Assembly (NCBI RefSeq): GCF_001544355.1
Contig: NZ_BCQI01000005.1
Coordinates: 52,829 to 116,828 of the forward strand
Reading direction: 5' to 3'
DNA: 64,000 nt
Origin: Alicyclobacillus acidiphilus NBRC 100859
GTDB taxonomy: Bacteria > Bacillota > Bacilli > Alicyclobacillales > Alicyclobacillaceae
Shown: piece after piece, positions 1 through 7,961 of the stretch
Layout: every line of letters starts with the position of its first letter
Position numbering within the stretch: position 1 is the stretch's first letter
Notes under the pieces: model-generated
Seen by the model: only the letters and a program-made list of their open reading frames with translations
Database searches by the model: none
What the model was told of the DNA's origin: nothing
Program-made: the position numbers and the translations under genes

Positions 1-203
1 GACTCTGGGGCGAAGCCTGCCTCAACAGTCCGGATTCTGGATTGGAGGGGCACGAGCAAACTGTGATCGATACGATGTTGAGACTGTCGCAATGGGTGGA
101 GGACGTGGACGAGGTCGCGAAAGCGGACTTGCTCTTCACCCTGGAAGAGGGTCGAGCGATTTGCATCGGCGGTGAAGTGGAGGCCGTCCGCAAGACAGTG
201 TAA
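1..203 (+). CDS. C-terminal end of an unidentified protein (5' truncated by window)
   Basis: An open frame runs from the window edge to a TAA at 201-203 and encodes about 66 residues. The tail is acidic and ends in VEAVRKTV. It stops 27 bp before the trxB start, so the two could be co-transcribed. The fragment shows no motif I recognise and I assign no function. It lacks a start because the window cuts it. Confidence 0.5.
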   Translation, partial: LWGEACLNSPDSGLEGHEQTVIDTMLRLSQWVEDVDEVAKADLLFTLEEGRAICIGGEVEAVRKTV

Positions 204-230
204 AATACCAGGAAGAGGAGAGTGGTACCT

Positions 231-1190
231 ATGGAGCATCGGAAAGTCATCATTCTAGGAACTGGACCTGCTGGGTACACCGCAGCGATATATAGCGCCC
301 GCGCCGACTTGGAGCCGTTGGTCTTCGAGGGTGACGAACCGGGCGGACAGTTGACGTTGACGACCGAGATTGAGAATTTCCCTGGCTTTGTCGACGGCAT
401 CATGGGCCCGGAATTGATGGAGACCATGAAGAAACAGGCGCAGCGTTTTGGCGCGACGTTCGAACGGGGCCGCGCCACGTCCGTCGATTTGAGCAAGCGT
501 CCGTTCCGAGTCACGGTGGACAAGGAGCGCGAATACACCGCGGACGCGTTGATCCTCGCCACCGGGGCGTCGGCGAAGATGCTCGGCATCGAAGGCGAAA
601 ACGAGTTGATCGGTCGCGGAGTGTCCACATGTGCCACCTGCGACGGGTTCTTCTTCCGCAACAAGCGCGTCATCGTCGTCGGCGGCGGCGATTCGGCGAT
701 GGAAGAGGCGACGTTCTTAACGAAATTTGCATCCGAGGTCGTGATTGTCCACCGCCGCGAAGAATTGCGCGCCTCGAAAGTCATGCAGGCTCGCGCCCGC
801 TCCAATGACAAGATTCGCTGGGAATTGAACGTGACCACGCAGAAGGTCCTGTCCGACGGCACCAAGGTCACCGGGCTGCGCGTGGTCGACAACGCGACCG
901 GCGAGACGCGGGACATTCCGGCGGATGGTGTGTTTGTCGCGATCGGCCATCGCCCGAACACCGACTTTTTGAACGGGCAGGTCGAAGTCGACGAACTGGG
1001 TTACATCGTCACCAAAGGAAACACCACTGCCACGTCAGTCGAAGGTGTATTCGCCGCAGGAGACGTGATGGATTCCCGGTATCGTCAGGCGATCACGGCA
1101 GCGGGATCGGGATGCAAAGCCGCGATGGACGTCGAAAAATACCTGGAAGGCGAAATGGCGCACGATTGGTCCGTGACCATGAACGCGTAA
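231..1190 (+). CDS. trxB: Thioredoxin-disulfide reductase
   Basis: FAD- and NADPH-dependent cytosolic enzyme that re-reduces thioredoxin. The 319-residue length is normal for bacterial low-Mr TrxB. The FAD-binding GTGPAG sits at residues 10-15, the redox-active CATC at 134-137, the NADPH-binding VGGGDSAMEEA around 153-163, and the C-terminal FAD motif AAGDVMDSRYRQA near the end. I chose ATG 231 because GGAAGAGGAG at 211-220 is correctly spaced; an in-frame GTG at 222 overlaps that site. The preceding open frame is close upstream, and a strong hairpin terminator follows. Identification is secure. Confidence 0.97.
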   Translation: MEHRKVIILGTGPAGYTAAIYSARADLEPLVFEGDEPGGQLTLTTEIENFPGFVDGIMGPELMETMKKQAQRFGATFERGRATSVDLSKRPFRVTVDKEREYTADALILATGASAKMLGIEGENELIGRGVSTCATCDGFFFRNKRVIVVGGGDSAMEEATFLTKFASEVVIVHRREELRASKVMQARARSNDKIRWELNVTTQKVLSDGTKVTGLRVVDNATGETRDIPADGVFVAIGHRPNTDFLNGQVEVDELGYIVTKGNTTATSVEGVFAAGDVMDSRYRQAITAAGSGCKAAMDVEKYLEGEMAHDWSVTMNA

Positions 1191-1243
1191 CATCGCTGGA
1201 ACGGTTGTTGCGTGTTTTGTGTGTTTTGAGTGTTCTTGTGATG

Positions 1244-1310
1244 AACGGGGCTGTTCTCGGCCTGCCGCCATGTGCTGGCAGGGCACGCGACGGCCCCGTT
1301 TGCGTTTTGA
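1244..1310 (+). terminator. Rho-independent terminator after trxB
   Basis: Outer arms AACGGGGC (1244-1251) and GCCCCGTT (1293-1300) pair perfectly. They enclose a second hairpin, CCTGCC (1261-1266) with GGCAGG (1277-1282). The T-rich stretch TTTGCGTTTT follows. It lies 54 bp after the trxB stop, so it should end that transcript. Confidence 0.75.
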
Positions 1311-1459
1311 AAAGGACGACGAATGGCGGCGGTGCACCCGATCTCGAAGGATAGAAATGGATGGAGCAATTTCTGGATCAGGGTGCATGGCGCAATCGAG
1401 ACAGACAAATACTTGTATCCGAAAGACCTACCAACATCCAAGGGAGTTGACGTTCGGAC

Positions 1460-2209
1460 ATGTATGGAAACCAGATGTTTGGCGGCCAGCCTGGCACACA
1501 AGGGTACAACACGCTTCGCCAGTTTGGCAGCAATCCGCAAGAAGTGAGATCCCACATCGCGAACGAGTTGTCTCCTTCCGCCACCAGCTTTGCCGGTTCG
1601 CCCATGCACGCAGGTGGGACCGACCCACGCGTCGTTCAGCAGCAGATCGCGCAGGATTTGGGCTACCACGGCGGTCAATCCAACTATTATGGTACGAATT
1701 CATTCTCCGGCGGCGGCTTATTGAGCCAATTCGGCACACATCCACAGATGGTTCAACAGCATATTCAGCAAGACCTCTCTGGATACAACAACCAAGCAGG
1801 TTATGCAACCGGGCAGTTTGGCCAGGGCTCTGTCCAACAAGTCATGCAAAGCGTTCCGGCGCAAATTCAGGCGCATTACGGAAACGCCTCAGTCGGAACC
1901 CAGCATTACGGCACGCCGCAGTACGCTACGGCTCAGTACAGCACGCCTCAGTACGGTACGTCGCAGCACTATGGCGCGGGGACGCTCGCTCAGTTTGGCA
2001 CGCATCCTCAAGTCGTTCAGCAACATATCCAAAACGATTTGCAAAACCAGGTCGGGACCATCACGTCGCAGCAGGCCGGTGGTTATCAAGGCCAAGGTGG
2101 CGGCTACTACGCGACCCAGAATACCCCAAATGGAGCATTTGGCCAATTTGGAACGAATCCACAGGTGGTCCGTCAGCATATTCAACAGGACCTCGGCTAT
2201 TACCAATAA
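1460..2209 (+). CDS. Repetitive Q/G/Y-rich protein, possibly spore-associated
   Basis: A 249-residue protein of low complexity, rich in Gln, Gly, Tyr, Ser and Thr, with few charged residues. It carries five imperfect copies of a unit like QFGTHPQVVQQHIQQDL: near residues 20-36 (QFGSNPQEVRSHIANEL), 53-68 (TDPRVVQQQIAQDL), 90-108, 171-189 and the C-terminus. Between units 3 and 4 lie four short QY(G/A/S)T steps. The QFGT...VRQ pattern vaguely recalls gamma-type small acid-soluble spore proteins (SspE), and the composition recalls coat proteins. Both are inferences, and no enzyme fold is visible. AGGGAG at 1441-1446 is a somewhat distant ribosome binding site. A terminator follows at 2238. Confidence 0.7.
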   Translation: MYGNQMFGGQPGTQGYNTLRQFGSNPQEVRSHIANELSPSATSFAGSPMHAGGTDPRVVQQQIAQDLGYHGGQSNYYGTNSFSGGGLLSQFGTHPQMVQQHIQQDLSGYNNQAGYATGQFGQGSVQQVMQSVPAQIQAHYGNASVGTQHYGTPQYATAQYSTPQYGTSQHYGAGTLAQFGTHPQVVQQHIQNDLQNQVGTITSQQAGGYQGQGGGYYATQNTPNGAFGQFGTNPQVVRQHIQQDLGYYQ

Positions 2210-2237
2210 GCCAATAGTGTGAAGCTAGCGTGAAGTG

Positions 2238-2277
2238 ACCGCTTGCGCCGCCGTAGAGGCGGCCAGGCGGTTTTTTT
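2238..2277 (+). terminator. Rho-independent terminator
   Basis: ACCGCTTG (2238-2245) pairs with CAGGCGGT (2264-2271) through one G-T wobble. An inner GCCGCC/GGCGGC stem tops it, and a run of T residues (2271-2277) follows. It ends the transcript of the Q-rich repeat protein. Confidence 0.8.
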
Positions 2278-2325
2278 GTCGCCCCGCGCGGTCGGAAGCG
2301 CGCTGACGCAGGCATGCCAGGGGTG

Positions 2326-2435
2326 GGGGAAGAGGGGAAGAGGGGAAGAGGGGAAGAGGGGAAGAGGGGAAGAGGGGAAGAGGGGAAGAGGGGAAGAGGG
2401 GAAGAGGGGAAGAGGGGAAGAGGGGAAGAGGGGAA
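2326..2435 (+). repeat. 8-bp minisatellite, unit GGGGAAGA
   Basis: Thirteen perfect head-to-tail copies of GGGGAAGA (2326-2429) plus a partial GGGGAA (2430-2435) run directly into the first hairpin element. Perfect identity suggests recent slippage and likely copy-number variation between strains. The unit is not a multiple of three and no convincing gene covers it. Confidence 0.95.
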
Positions 2436-2623
2436 TAAGCGGTCCTGAGCCGCTTAAGTGTGTCGAAACAGAAGATTTGCGCTGAATAAGCGGCGGTGAG
2501 CCGCTTAACCTGCTGAAACCGCCCAGATTCGGGCGGCGGGAGAACAAATAGGCGGTCTGAGGCCGCCTATTTGCTTTCCATTTGGTCATTTCGGAAAAAT
2601 AAGCGTCTGAGAGACGCTTATTT
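2436..2623. repeat. Four-hairpin structured element, copy A
   Basis: Four palindromes in a row. H1 is 2436-2456 (TAAGCGG/CCGCTTA). H2 is 2487-2507 (TAAGCGGC/GCCGCTTA). H3 is 2546-2572 (AAATAGGCGG/CCGCCTATTT). H4 is 2597-2623 (AAATAAGCGTCT/AGACGCTTATTT, loop GAG). An additional CCGCCC/GGGCGG stem lies at 2519-2536. There is no T-run typical of terminators. Copies B and C keep the same order, spacing and total length of 188 nt. Function is unknown. Confidence 0.85.
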
Positions 2624-2766
2624 GACCACTCATTTTCGCCAACCTTCGTTGGCGGTCGGCCAGGTGTCTCGGCTCCGCTGCGATCGCGCTGCCGTAAGGG
2701 AAATTATCTATCTTATTGCGGCCCAGGCGGCTCGGTTTTGCCGCGATCTCGGGCAGACGTGGGGAA

Positions 2767-2954
2767 TAAGCGGTCCTGAGCCGCTTAAGTGTGTCGAAAC
2801 AGAAGATTTGCGCTGAATAAGCGGCGGTGAGCCGCTTAACCTGCTGAAACCGCCCAGATTCGGGCGGCGGGAGAACAAATAGGCGGTCTGAGGCCGCCTA
2901 TTTGCTTTCCATTTGGTCATTTCGGAAAAATAAGCCTCTGAGAGACGCTTATTT
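2767..2954. repeat. Four-hairpin structured element, copy B
   Basis: Second copy, part of the direct duplication. H1-H3 are identical to copy A. H4 carries one G-to-C change that gives a single C-C mismatch in an otherwise 12-bp stem. It lies about 170 bp upstream of the amidase gene. Confidence 0.85.
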
Positions 2955-3126
2955 GACCACTCATTTTCGTCAACCTTCGTTGGCGGTGGGCCAGGTGTCC
3001 CGGCTCCGCTGCGATCGCGCTGCCTACACCACCCGCCCGCGCCACTCCGTTCACCTCCGCCCTCCAAAGAAAATTTCGCGCTGGACCTGTGTTATGGCAC
3101 AATAGCGGACAAGAGGAGGGTTTCTT

Positions 3127-4560
3127 TTGAGCACATGTCTGGAATGGACTATCCAGGAAATGGTGGAGAAACAACGGAGCGGAGAAGTATCGTCTGTCGA
3201 ACTCGTGTCCGCTTGTTTGGAACAAATCGGCCGGCACAATGTGGCAGGGGCTGAGTTGCGGGCGGTGATCGAAGTCAATCCTGAGGCCTTGCTGATTGCG
3301 GAAGGACTGGATCGAGATGCTCGGGCAGGCGTTTGGCGGGGGCCGCTGCACGGTATTCCGATTCTCGTGAAAGACAACTTGGACACTGCAGACATGATGC
3401 AGACGACTGCCGGGTCTGTGGCGCTTGAGGGACATTACGCGGCGAAGGATGCGACGGTTGTGCGCAAACTTCGTGAGCAGGGCGCTGTGATGATCGGCAA
3501 GGCGAATTTGACGGAGTGGGCCAACTTCATCAGCGATCACATGCCGAACGGCTACTCGTCTCGGGGAGGACAGACGCGGAATCCGTACGGTCCTGGGACC
3601 TTGGATGTGGGGGGATCCAGCGCTGGATCGGGCGCAGGTGTGGCTGCCGGTTTTGCTGTCGCGGCCATTGGGACGGAGACGAGCGGCTCGATTCTCAGCC
3701 CGGCAAGCAGCAATTCCCTGGTGGGAATCAAGCCGACGGTGGGGCTGGTGAGCCGGACGGGGATTATTCCGATTGCGGTGAGCCAGGATACGGCCGGGCC
3801 GATGACGCGCACTGTGGCGGACGCGGCGATTTTGTTGCAGGCGATGGTCGGCGAGGACCCGACGGATGCAGCGACTATGGCAACCAGGCATCAGGCGCAA
3901 TTCTACCCGGCCTATCTGCGGCGCGGCGGATTGAATGGCGCGCGAATCGGCCTGCCGACGGCCTATTATCAGGGGATGGACGAGCAGAATCGCGAGGTGT
4001 TTCTGGCAGCCGTCGAGGACCTGCGAAGGGCTGGCGCGGTCGTGATCGACTGCGACATTGCGGAGAGCGAAGCGGGTCGCAACATCGACGTGCTTGTCCA
4101 CGAATTCAAGGTTGCGCTGAACCGCTATTTGCAGACGGTGGAACCGTGGCTGTCCGTGCGTACGCTTGCGGATGTGATTCGGTTTAACGAGGCGCATGCG
4201 GAGGTGGCACTGAAATATGGCCAAGCGATCTTCGAGATGGCTGAGGCGACGAGCGGGCGGTTGGAGGATGGTACATATATTCGCCAGCGACTGAACGATC
4301 TCCAGTGGTCGCGCAACGAGGGGATCGACGCCGTCATGGATGCGCATCAACTTGACGCGCTGGCGTTCCCGAACAACTACGGCGCTGCCATCGCCGCGAA
4401 GGCGGGATATCCGTCAATCACGGTACCTGCGGGATACACGACAAGCGGCATGCCGCTTGGGCTCACGCTGACGGGGCGGGCGTTCTCCGAGGGCAAGTTG
4501 ATTCATCTGGCGTACGATTACGAACAAGGCACGATGCGTCGCAAACCGCCGCAATTGTGA
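3127..4560 (+). CDS. Amidase signature family hydrolase
   Basis: A 477-residue protein of the amidase signature family (GatA/AmdA-like fold), hydrolysing an amide of unknown identity. The Ser-cisSer-Lys triad is visible: Lys82 in PILVKDN, the GGSSAGSGAG loop near 162-171, and the nucleophile in ETSGSI near 188. Length suits a stand-alone amidase. No gatB or gatC neighbour is present, which argues against a tRNA amidotransferase subunit. It starts at a TTG, supported by AGAGGAGGG seven bases upstream; the nearby ATG is out of frame. Substrate cannot be read from sequence. Confidence 0.9.
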   Translation: MSTCLEWTIQEMVEKQRSGEVSSVELVSACLEQIGRHNVAGAELRAVIEVNPEALLIAEGLDRDARAGVWRGPLHGIPILVKDNLDTADMMQTTAGSVALEGHYAAKDATVVRKLREQGAVMIGKANLTEWANFISDHMPNGYSSRGGQTRNPYGPGTLDVGGSSAGSGAGVAAGFAVAAIGTETSGSILSPASSNSLVGIKPTVGLVSRTGIIPIAVSQDTAGPMTRTVADAAILLQAMVGEDPTDAATMATRHQAQFYPAYLRRGGLNGARIGLPTAYYQGMDEQNREVFLAAVEDLRRAGAVVIDCDIAESEAGRNIDVLVHEFKVALNRYLQTVEPWLSVRTLADVIRFNEAHAEVALKYGQAIFEMAEATSGRLEDGTYIRQRLNDLQWSRNEGIDAVMDAHQLDALAFPNNYGAAIAAKAGYPSITVPAGYTTSGMPLGLTLTGRAFSEGKLIHLAYDYEQGTMRRKPPQL

Positions 4561-4601
4561 ATCCGGGTCTGCGGCGGATCGGACGAAATGGGGGTTAAAC
4601 C

Positions 4602-4970
4602 ATGGGATTTGCAGTGATTGGCGGTATCCTTGCGTTTTTGTCGGTAGCGGTGGGGGCGTTTGGCGCACACGTGATCAGCAGTCGCATATCCAGCGACATG
4701 TTGAGCGTGTATCATACGGGCGATCAGTACCAGATGTATCACGCCTTGGCCTTGATTGCGGTCGGCATCTTGATTCGCCTCAACATTGGCGGCAAGTCGA
4801 TGCACGCGGCTGGTTGGCTGTTTTTCATTGGAACGGTGCTGTTCTCAGGCAGTTTGTACATTCTCAGCACCACGGGTACGAAGGCTGCGGCCATCGGTGC
4901 ACTGACTCCGCTAGGCGGACTGTGTTTCCTGGCTGGGTGGGTATGTTTTATCGTCGGACTTGTTCGCTGA
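4602..4970 (+). CDS. DUF423 family small membrane protein
   Basis: A 122-residue protein with four predicted membrane segments: roughly residues 4-24, 47-62, 69-88 and 97-120. The conserved start GAFGAH and the YHALALI stretch are typical of the DUF423 family (YwdK/YgdD-like), whose biochemical role is unknown. It starts 42 bp after the amidase stop, so the two may be co-transcribed. Its last 60 bp overlap the end of the convergent EamA gene. Confidence 0.9.
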   Translation: MGFAVIGGILAFLSVAVGAFGAHVISSRISSDMLSVYHTGDQYQMYHALALIAVGILIRLNIGGKSMHAAGWLFFIGTVLFSGSLYILSTTGTKAAAIGALTPLGGLCFLAGWVCFIVGLVR

Positions 4971-5852
4971 GTAGCGCAAAAACCAGTAGACGCTGAGCAA
5001 ACAGACAAGACCGCCGATGCCTTGCAAGAGGTTGATGGGCTGATTGAGCAGCAGCATCGCGAAAACGATGGCCACCACGGGTTCGCCGAGAATCGTCATG
5101 GCCACGGTGGTTGCCCGCACCCTGTCGAGCAGCCAATTGAAAATGCCGTGGCCAAGGACGGTGGATACGACCGCGAGTAGCGCGAACATCAGCCAGTTTT
5201 GGCCTGTGTAGTGGAGCAGCGGTTTGGCTGTCGCGAGACTGTAGAGAAACAGCACGAAGCCTGCCACGAAGAACACGAGCACGTTGTACAGCGAACTCGA
5301 CACTCGCTTGCGGACTTGCTGCCCAGCCAACATATACACCGATACGGCCAACGTGCCAATCAGCGACAGGACATCGCCGTAAACGTGTTCTCTGCCTCGT
5401 CCAAAATCCCCTGACGCAACCAGTACGACTCCGAGCATAGCGATGATCATCGATACGAGGCCGTGCAGCCGAATATGTTCCCGGAATAGAAAAAAAGCGC
5501 CAATGAGGACGAAAATCGGCTCCAACGAAATGATGATCATCGACGACGCGACCGACGTTTCCTTCAGCGATTGAATCCAAAAGAGAAAGTGAAGACCGAG
5601 AAACAATCCGGAGAGCAGGACGAGGCTGAAATCGCGCCGCGTCATGTCCTTCAATTGGCCCTTCGCGCGCCATGCCGCGGGCAGGAAGACGCAGACGGAC
5701 ATCCACAATCTGTACATGCCAATGATTGGGGCAGGAGCTGTCGACCATTCAATGAATATCGCCGAAAATGACACCGCCGCGAGACCGATCATGAGGAAAA
5801 GCATTTGTAAGGGCTTCGATGCCGCGCTTTGCTCGGGAGCCAAACGGTTCAT
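4911..5852 (-). CDS. EamA/DMT family transporter
   Basis: A 313-residue inner-membrane protein with ten hydrophobic segments in two EamA repeats, typical of drug/metabolite exporters. Motifs include the N-terminal FIEWSTAPAPIIGMYR and SLEPIFVLIGAFFLFRE at the end of the first repeat. GAGAGGAAA precedes the ATG on the minus strand. It is transcribed divergently from the metI-like gene and overlaps DUF423 tail to tail by 60 bp. The substrate is not predictable. Confidence 0.9.
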   Translation of the reverse strand: MNRLAPEQSAASKPLQMLFLMIGLAAVSFSAIFIEWSTAPAPIIGMYRLWMSVCVFLPAAWRAKGQLKDMTRRDFSLVLLSGLFLGLHFLFWIQSLKETSVASSMIIISLEPIFVLIGAFFLFREHIRLHGLVSMIIAMLGVVLVASGDFGRGREHVYGDVLSLIGTLAVSVYMLAGQQVRKRVSSSLYNVLVFFVAGFVLFLYSLATAKPLLHYTGQNWLMFALLAVVSTVLGHGIFNWLLDRVRATTVAMTILGEPVVAIVFAMLLLNQPINLLQGIGGLVCLLSVYWFLRYSANKSDDKTYPPSQETQSA

Positions 5853-5955
5853 GGAGGTTTCCTCTCTTTATCGCGCTTTGTCGCGGCCGCGTTATGGCCG
5901 CCGCAGTGAGATAGTCTCTTACCACTCTACGCCGCTTTTGGCGGTCGGTAAAGCC

Positions 5956-5984
5956 TTGACTGTGGATAGGATGATCTGTACAGT
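5956..5984 (+). promoter_or_regulatory. Sigma-A type promoter for the metI-like gene
   Basis: TTGACT (5956-5961) and TACAGT (5979-5984) are separated by 17 bp, about 50 bp upstream of the start codon. The leader is too short for an S-box, so SAM riboswitch control is not evident. Confidence 0.55.
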
Positions 5985-6035
5985 TTTCCTATCATTTCGA
6001 CCGACCTCTGTTTGAATTCGAAAGGGCGAATGGAC

Positions 6036-7211
6036 ATGAAGTTAGAATCGAAACTCGCGCAGATTGGAAACCGCCAGGATCCGGCGACAGGCGCGATTTC
6101 ATTGCCAATCCATCATTCAACCACGTATTCACACCCGAAGCTTGGGCAGAGTACGGGGTTTGACTATACTCGCACGTTGAATCCGACCCGAAAGGTGCTG
6201 GAAGACGCGATCGCCGATTTGGAGTGCGGTGTTCGCGGTTTTGCGTTCGCTTCGGGAATGGCTGCTGTCCATGCGGTGCTGACGCTTCTTCGGCCGAACG
6301 ATCACGTCGTTGTATCCAACGATCTCTACGGCGGAACCTATCGGGTGCTGGAGCAACTGCTGAAGCCGATGGGGATTTCGGCGACGTATGTGGACACGGG
6401 CGATCTCGCCGCTGTCGAAAGGGCCGCGACGCCCTCGACGAAGATGCTGTTTGTCGAAACGCCGACCAACCCGATGATGCAGGTGAGCGACATCGCGGCG
6501 TGCGCAAATTTGGCCAAGTCCAAGGGGTGGCTGTGCGTCGTCGACAATACGTTCATGACGCCGTACTATCAGCGGCCGCTTGAATTAGGCGCGGATATCG
6601 TCGTGCATTCCGCGACCAAATACCTTGGCGGACACAACGACGTCCTTGCAGGCTTGGTCGTCGTCAACACAGACGAATTGGCCAATCAAATGTACTTCAT
6701 TCAAAACTCCATTGGCGCGGTGCTTGGTCCGCAGGACGCGTGGCTGCTGATTCGCGGCATGAAGACGTTGGCTCTGCGGATGGAGAGACATACGATGAAC
6801 GCCTCCGCCATCGCGTCCTGGCTGGAAGCGCGGGACGACGTGGCAAAGGTCTTCTATCCAGGCTTGGACGGTCATCCTGGTAAAGCCGTGTGTGCGAGAC
6901 AGGCCAGCGGTTTCGGTGGGATGGTGTCGTTCGAAGTCATTCACGCGGACATGGTTCCGTTCGTTCTGGAAAATCTTCAGTTGATCACGTTTGCCGAGAG
7001 TCTTGGGGGCGTCGAATCGTTGATGACGTATCCGGCGCGTCAGACCCACGCGGATATCCCAGAGGAGATTCGTAATCAGATCGGCGTCAATGATCGACTG
7101 ATCCGGTTGTCGGTTGGCATTGAACACATCGGCGATCTCATCGACGACTTGAACACGGCGCTGGATGCCGCCGCGGAACAAGCCTTGGTCGGTTCCCGCA
7201 AGTCGCGGTGA
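6036..7211 (+). CDS. metI: Cystathionine gamma-synthase / O-acetylhomoserine thiolyase (MetI-like)
   Basis: PLP enzyme of trans-sulfuration that condenses an activated homoserine with cysteine (or sulfide) in methionine synthesis. The 391-residue chain carries SSGMAA-like FASGMAAVHA (71-80), ETPTNP (141-146) and the PLP lysine in HSATKYLGGH (Lys195). The ending includes FAESLGGVESLMTYP and THADIPEE. The start KLAQIGNR and overall pattern fit B. subtilis MetI closely. I chose ATG 6036 because AAAGGG at 6021-6026 is nine bases away; ATG 6030 is too close to it. A MetC-type lyase is a less likely alternative. Confidence 0.88.
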   Translation: MKLESKLAQIGNRQDPATGAISLPIHHSTTYSHPKLGQSTGFDYTRTLNPTRKVLEDAIADLECGVRGFAFASGMAAVHAVLTLLRPNDHVVVSNDLYGGTYRVLEQLLKPMGISATYVDTGDLAAVERAATPSTKMLFVETPTNPMMQVSDIAACANLAKSKGWLCVVDNTFMTPYYQRPLELGADIVVHSATKYLGGHNDVLAGLVVVNTDELANQMYFIQNSIGAVLGPQDAWLLIRGMKTLALRMERHTMNASAIASWLEARDDVAKVFYPGLDGHPGKAVCARQASGFGGMVSFEVIHADMVPFVLENLQLITFAESLGGVESLMTYPARQTHADIPEEIRNQIGVNDRLIRLSVGIEHIGDLIDDLNTALDAAAEQALVGSRKSR

Positions 7212-7236
7212 AGCAAGGCGGCGAGTCGGCCGGATG

Positions 7237-7860
7237 TTACTGCGGCTTGCGGGATCGGATGAAGGATCGCAAGGAAAGTCCGATTTGGGCCAGCATGACG
7301 TCCAAATGTCCGACTGGCAGGCCGACGACATTGAAGTAGTCGCCGTCAATTCGCTCGACCAGCAGACTTCCGTACCCTTGAATGGCGTACGATCCAGCCT
7401 TGTCCATCGGCTCGCCGGTGGACACATACCAACGTATCCAGTCCGAATCGCGCTGGCGCATCGTCACGGACGTCCGGACCGCTTGTGCCGCAACGTATTC
7501 GTTCATGGGTACATACACGCACACGCCTGTGAAGACTTCGTGTGTTTGACCAGCCAGTTGCTCCAGCACAGAGACAGCTTCATCGGTGTTGGCAGGTTTT
7601 CCTAGGATCATCCCGTTCATGACGACGACTGTGTCGGCAGCGACGATCACGACAGACCGCGAACCATCCGACTGAGCCAGTTCTGCCGCAGCTTTCGACT
7701 TGCGCCGGGCCAGTTGGCAAACCGCCTCTGCCGGCGTCCACGTGGGATGGATGGTTTCGTCTGCGTCGGTCGCAACGACAGAAAATTCGAGTCCGAGGCT
7801 TTGCAACAGATCGCGACGGCGGGGCGAGCCAGACGCGAGAATCAGTTCTAACGGCATCAT
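7237..7860 (-). CDS. maf: Maf family nucleotide pyrophosphatase
   Basis: A 207-residue nucleoside triphosphate pyrophosphatase that hydrolyses dTTP/UTP or modified nucleotides in the cytosol. The family signature ASGSPRRR lies at residues 9-16. AADTVVV, the KP loop (ILGKPAN), the SYAIQGYG stretch and the terminal NVVGLPV are all present. Start at the Met-Met pair (7860) is supported by AAAGGAAG on the minus strand. A longer upstream open frame exists but has no ribosome binding site. It is convergent with the metI-like gene, with only 25 bp between stops. Confidence 0.93.
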   Translation of the reverse strand: MMPLELILASGSPRRRDLLQSLGLEFSVVATDADETIHPTWTPAEAVCQLARRKSKAAAELAQSDGSRSVVIVAADTVVVMNGMILGKPANTDEAVSVLEQLAGQTHEVFTGVCVYVPMNEYVAAQAVRTSVTMRQRDSDWIRWYVSTGEPMDKAGSYAIQGYGSLLVERIDGDYFNVVGLPVGHLDVMLAQIGLSLRSFIRSRKPQ

Positions 7861-7961
7861 GGGCAAATCTTCCTTTGTTCGAATGGTTTCCCGAGCATGT
7901 CCACGGCTTGGCATGGTTACATTATGCCTGATTGTTAGCTTGGACTTAAGGAGGCGGTTCC

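Larger units (their letters stand above)
2430..3024 (+). repeat. 264-bp direct duplication containing the four-hairpin element
   Basis: Bases 2430-2693 recur at 2761-3024 with an offset of exactly 331 bp. I count four substitutions, about 98.5 percent identity. A 67-bp unique spacer separates the copies. Each copy begins GGGGAATAAGCGG and ends CGATCGCGCTGCC. The second copy is followed after about 100 bp by the amidase gene. The block lies between two normal genes and shows no supported coding content. Confidence 0.95.

Noticed and set aside
1219..2217. A 332-codon plus-strand frame overlapping the Q-rich repeat protein
   Set aside because: It runs out of frame through the trxB terminator and the repeat gene. 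Its translation is Arg/Ser-rich nonsense, whereas the 1460-2209 frame shows regular protein repeats.
2200..2589. Open frames in the minisatellite and hairpin region (for example SSPLPLFPSSPLPLFP repeats)
   Set aside because: They are translations of an 8-bp simple repeat and palindromes with no start signals. The aligned frames in copies A and C are no more conserved than the DNA itself.
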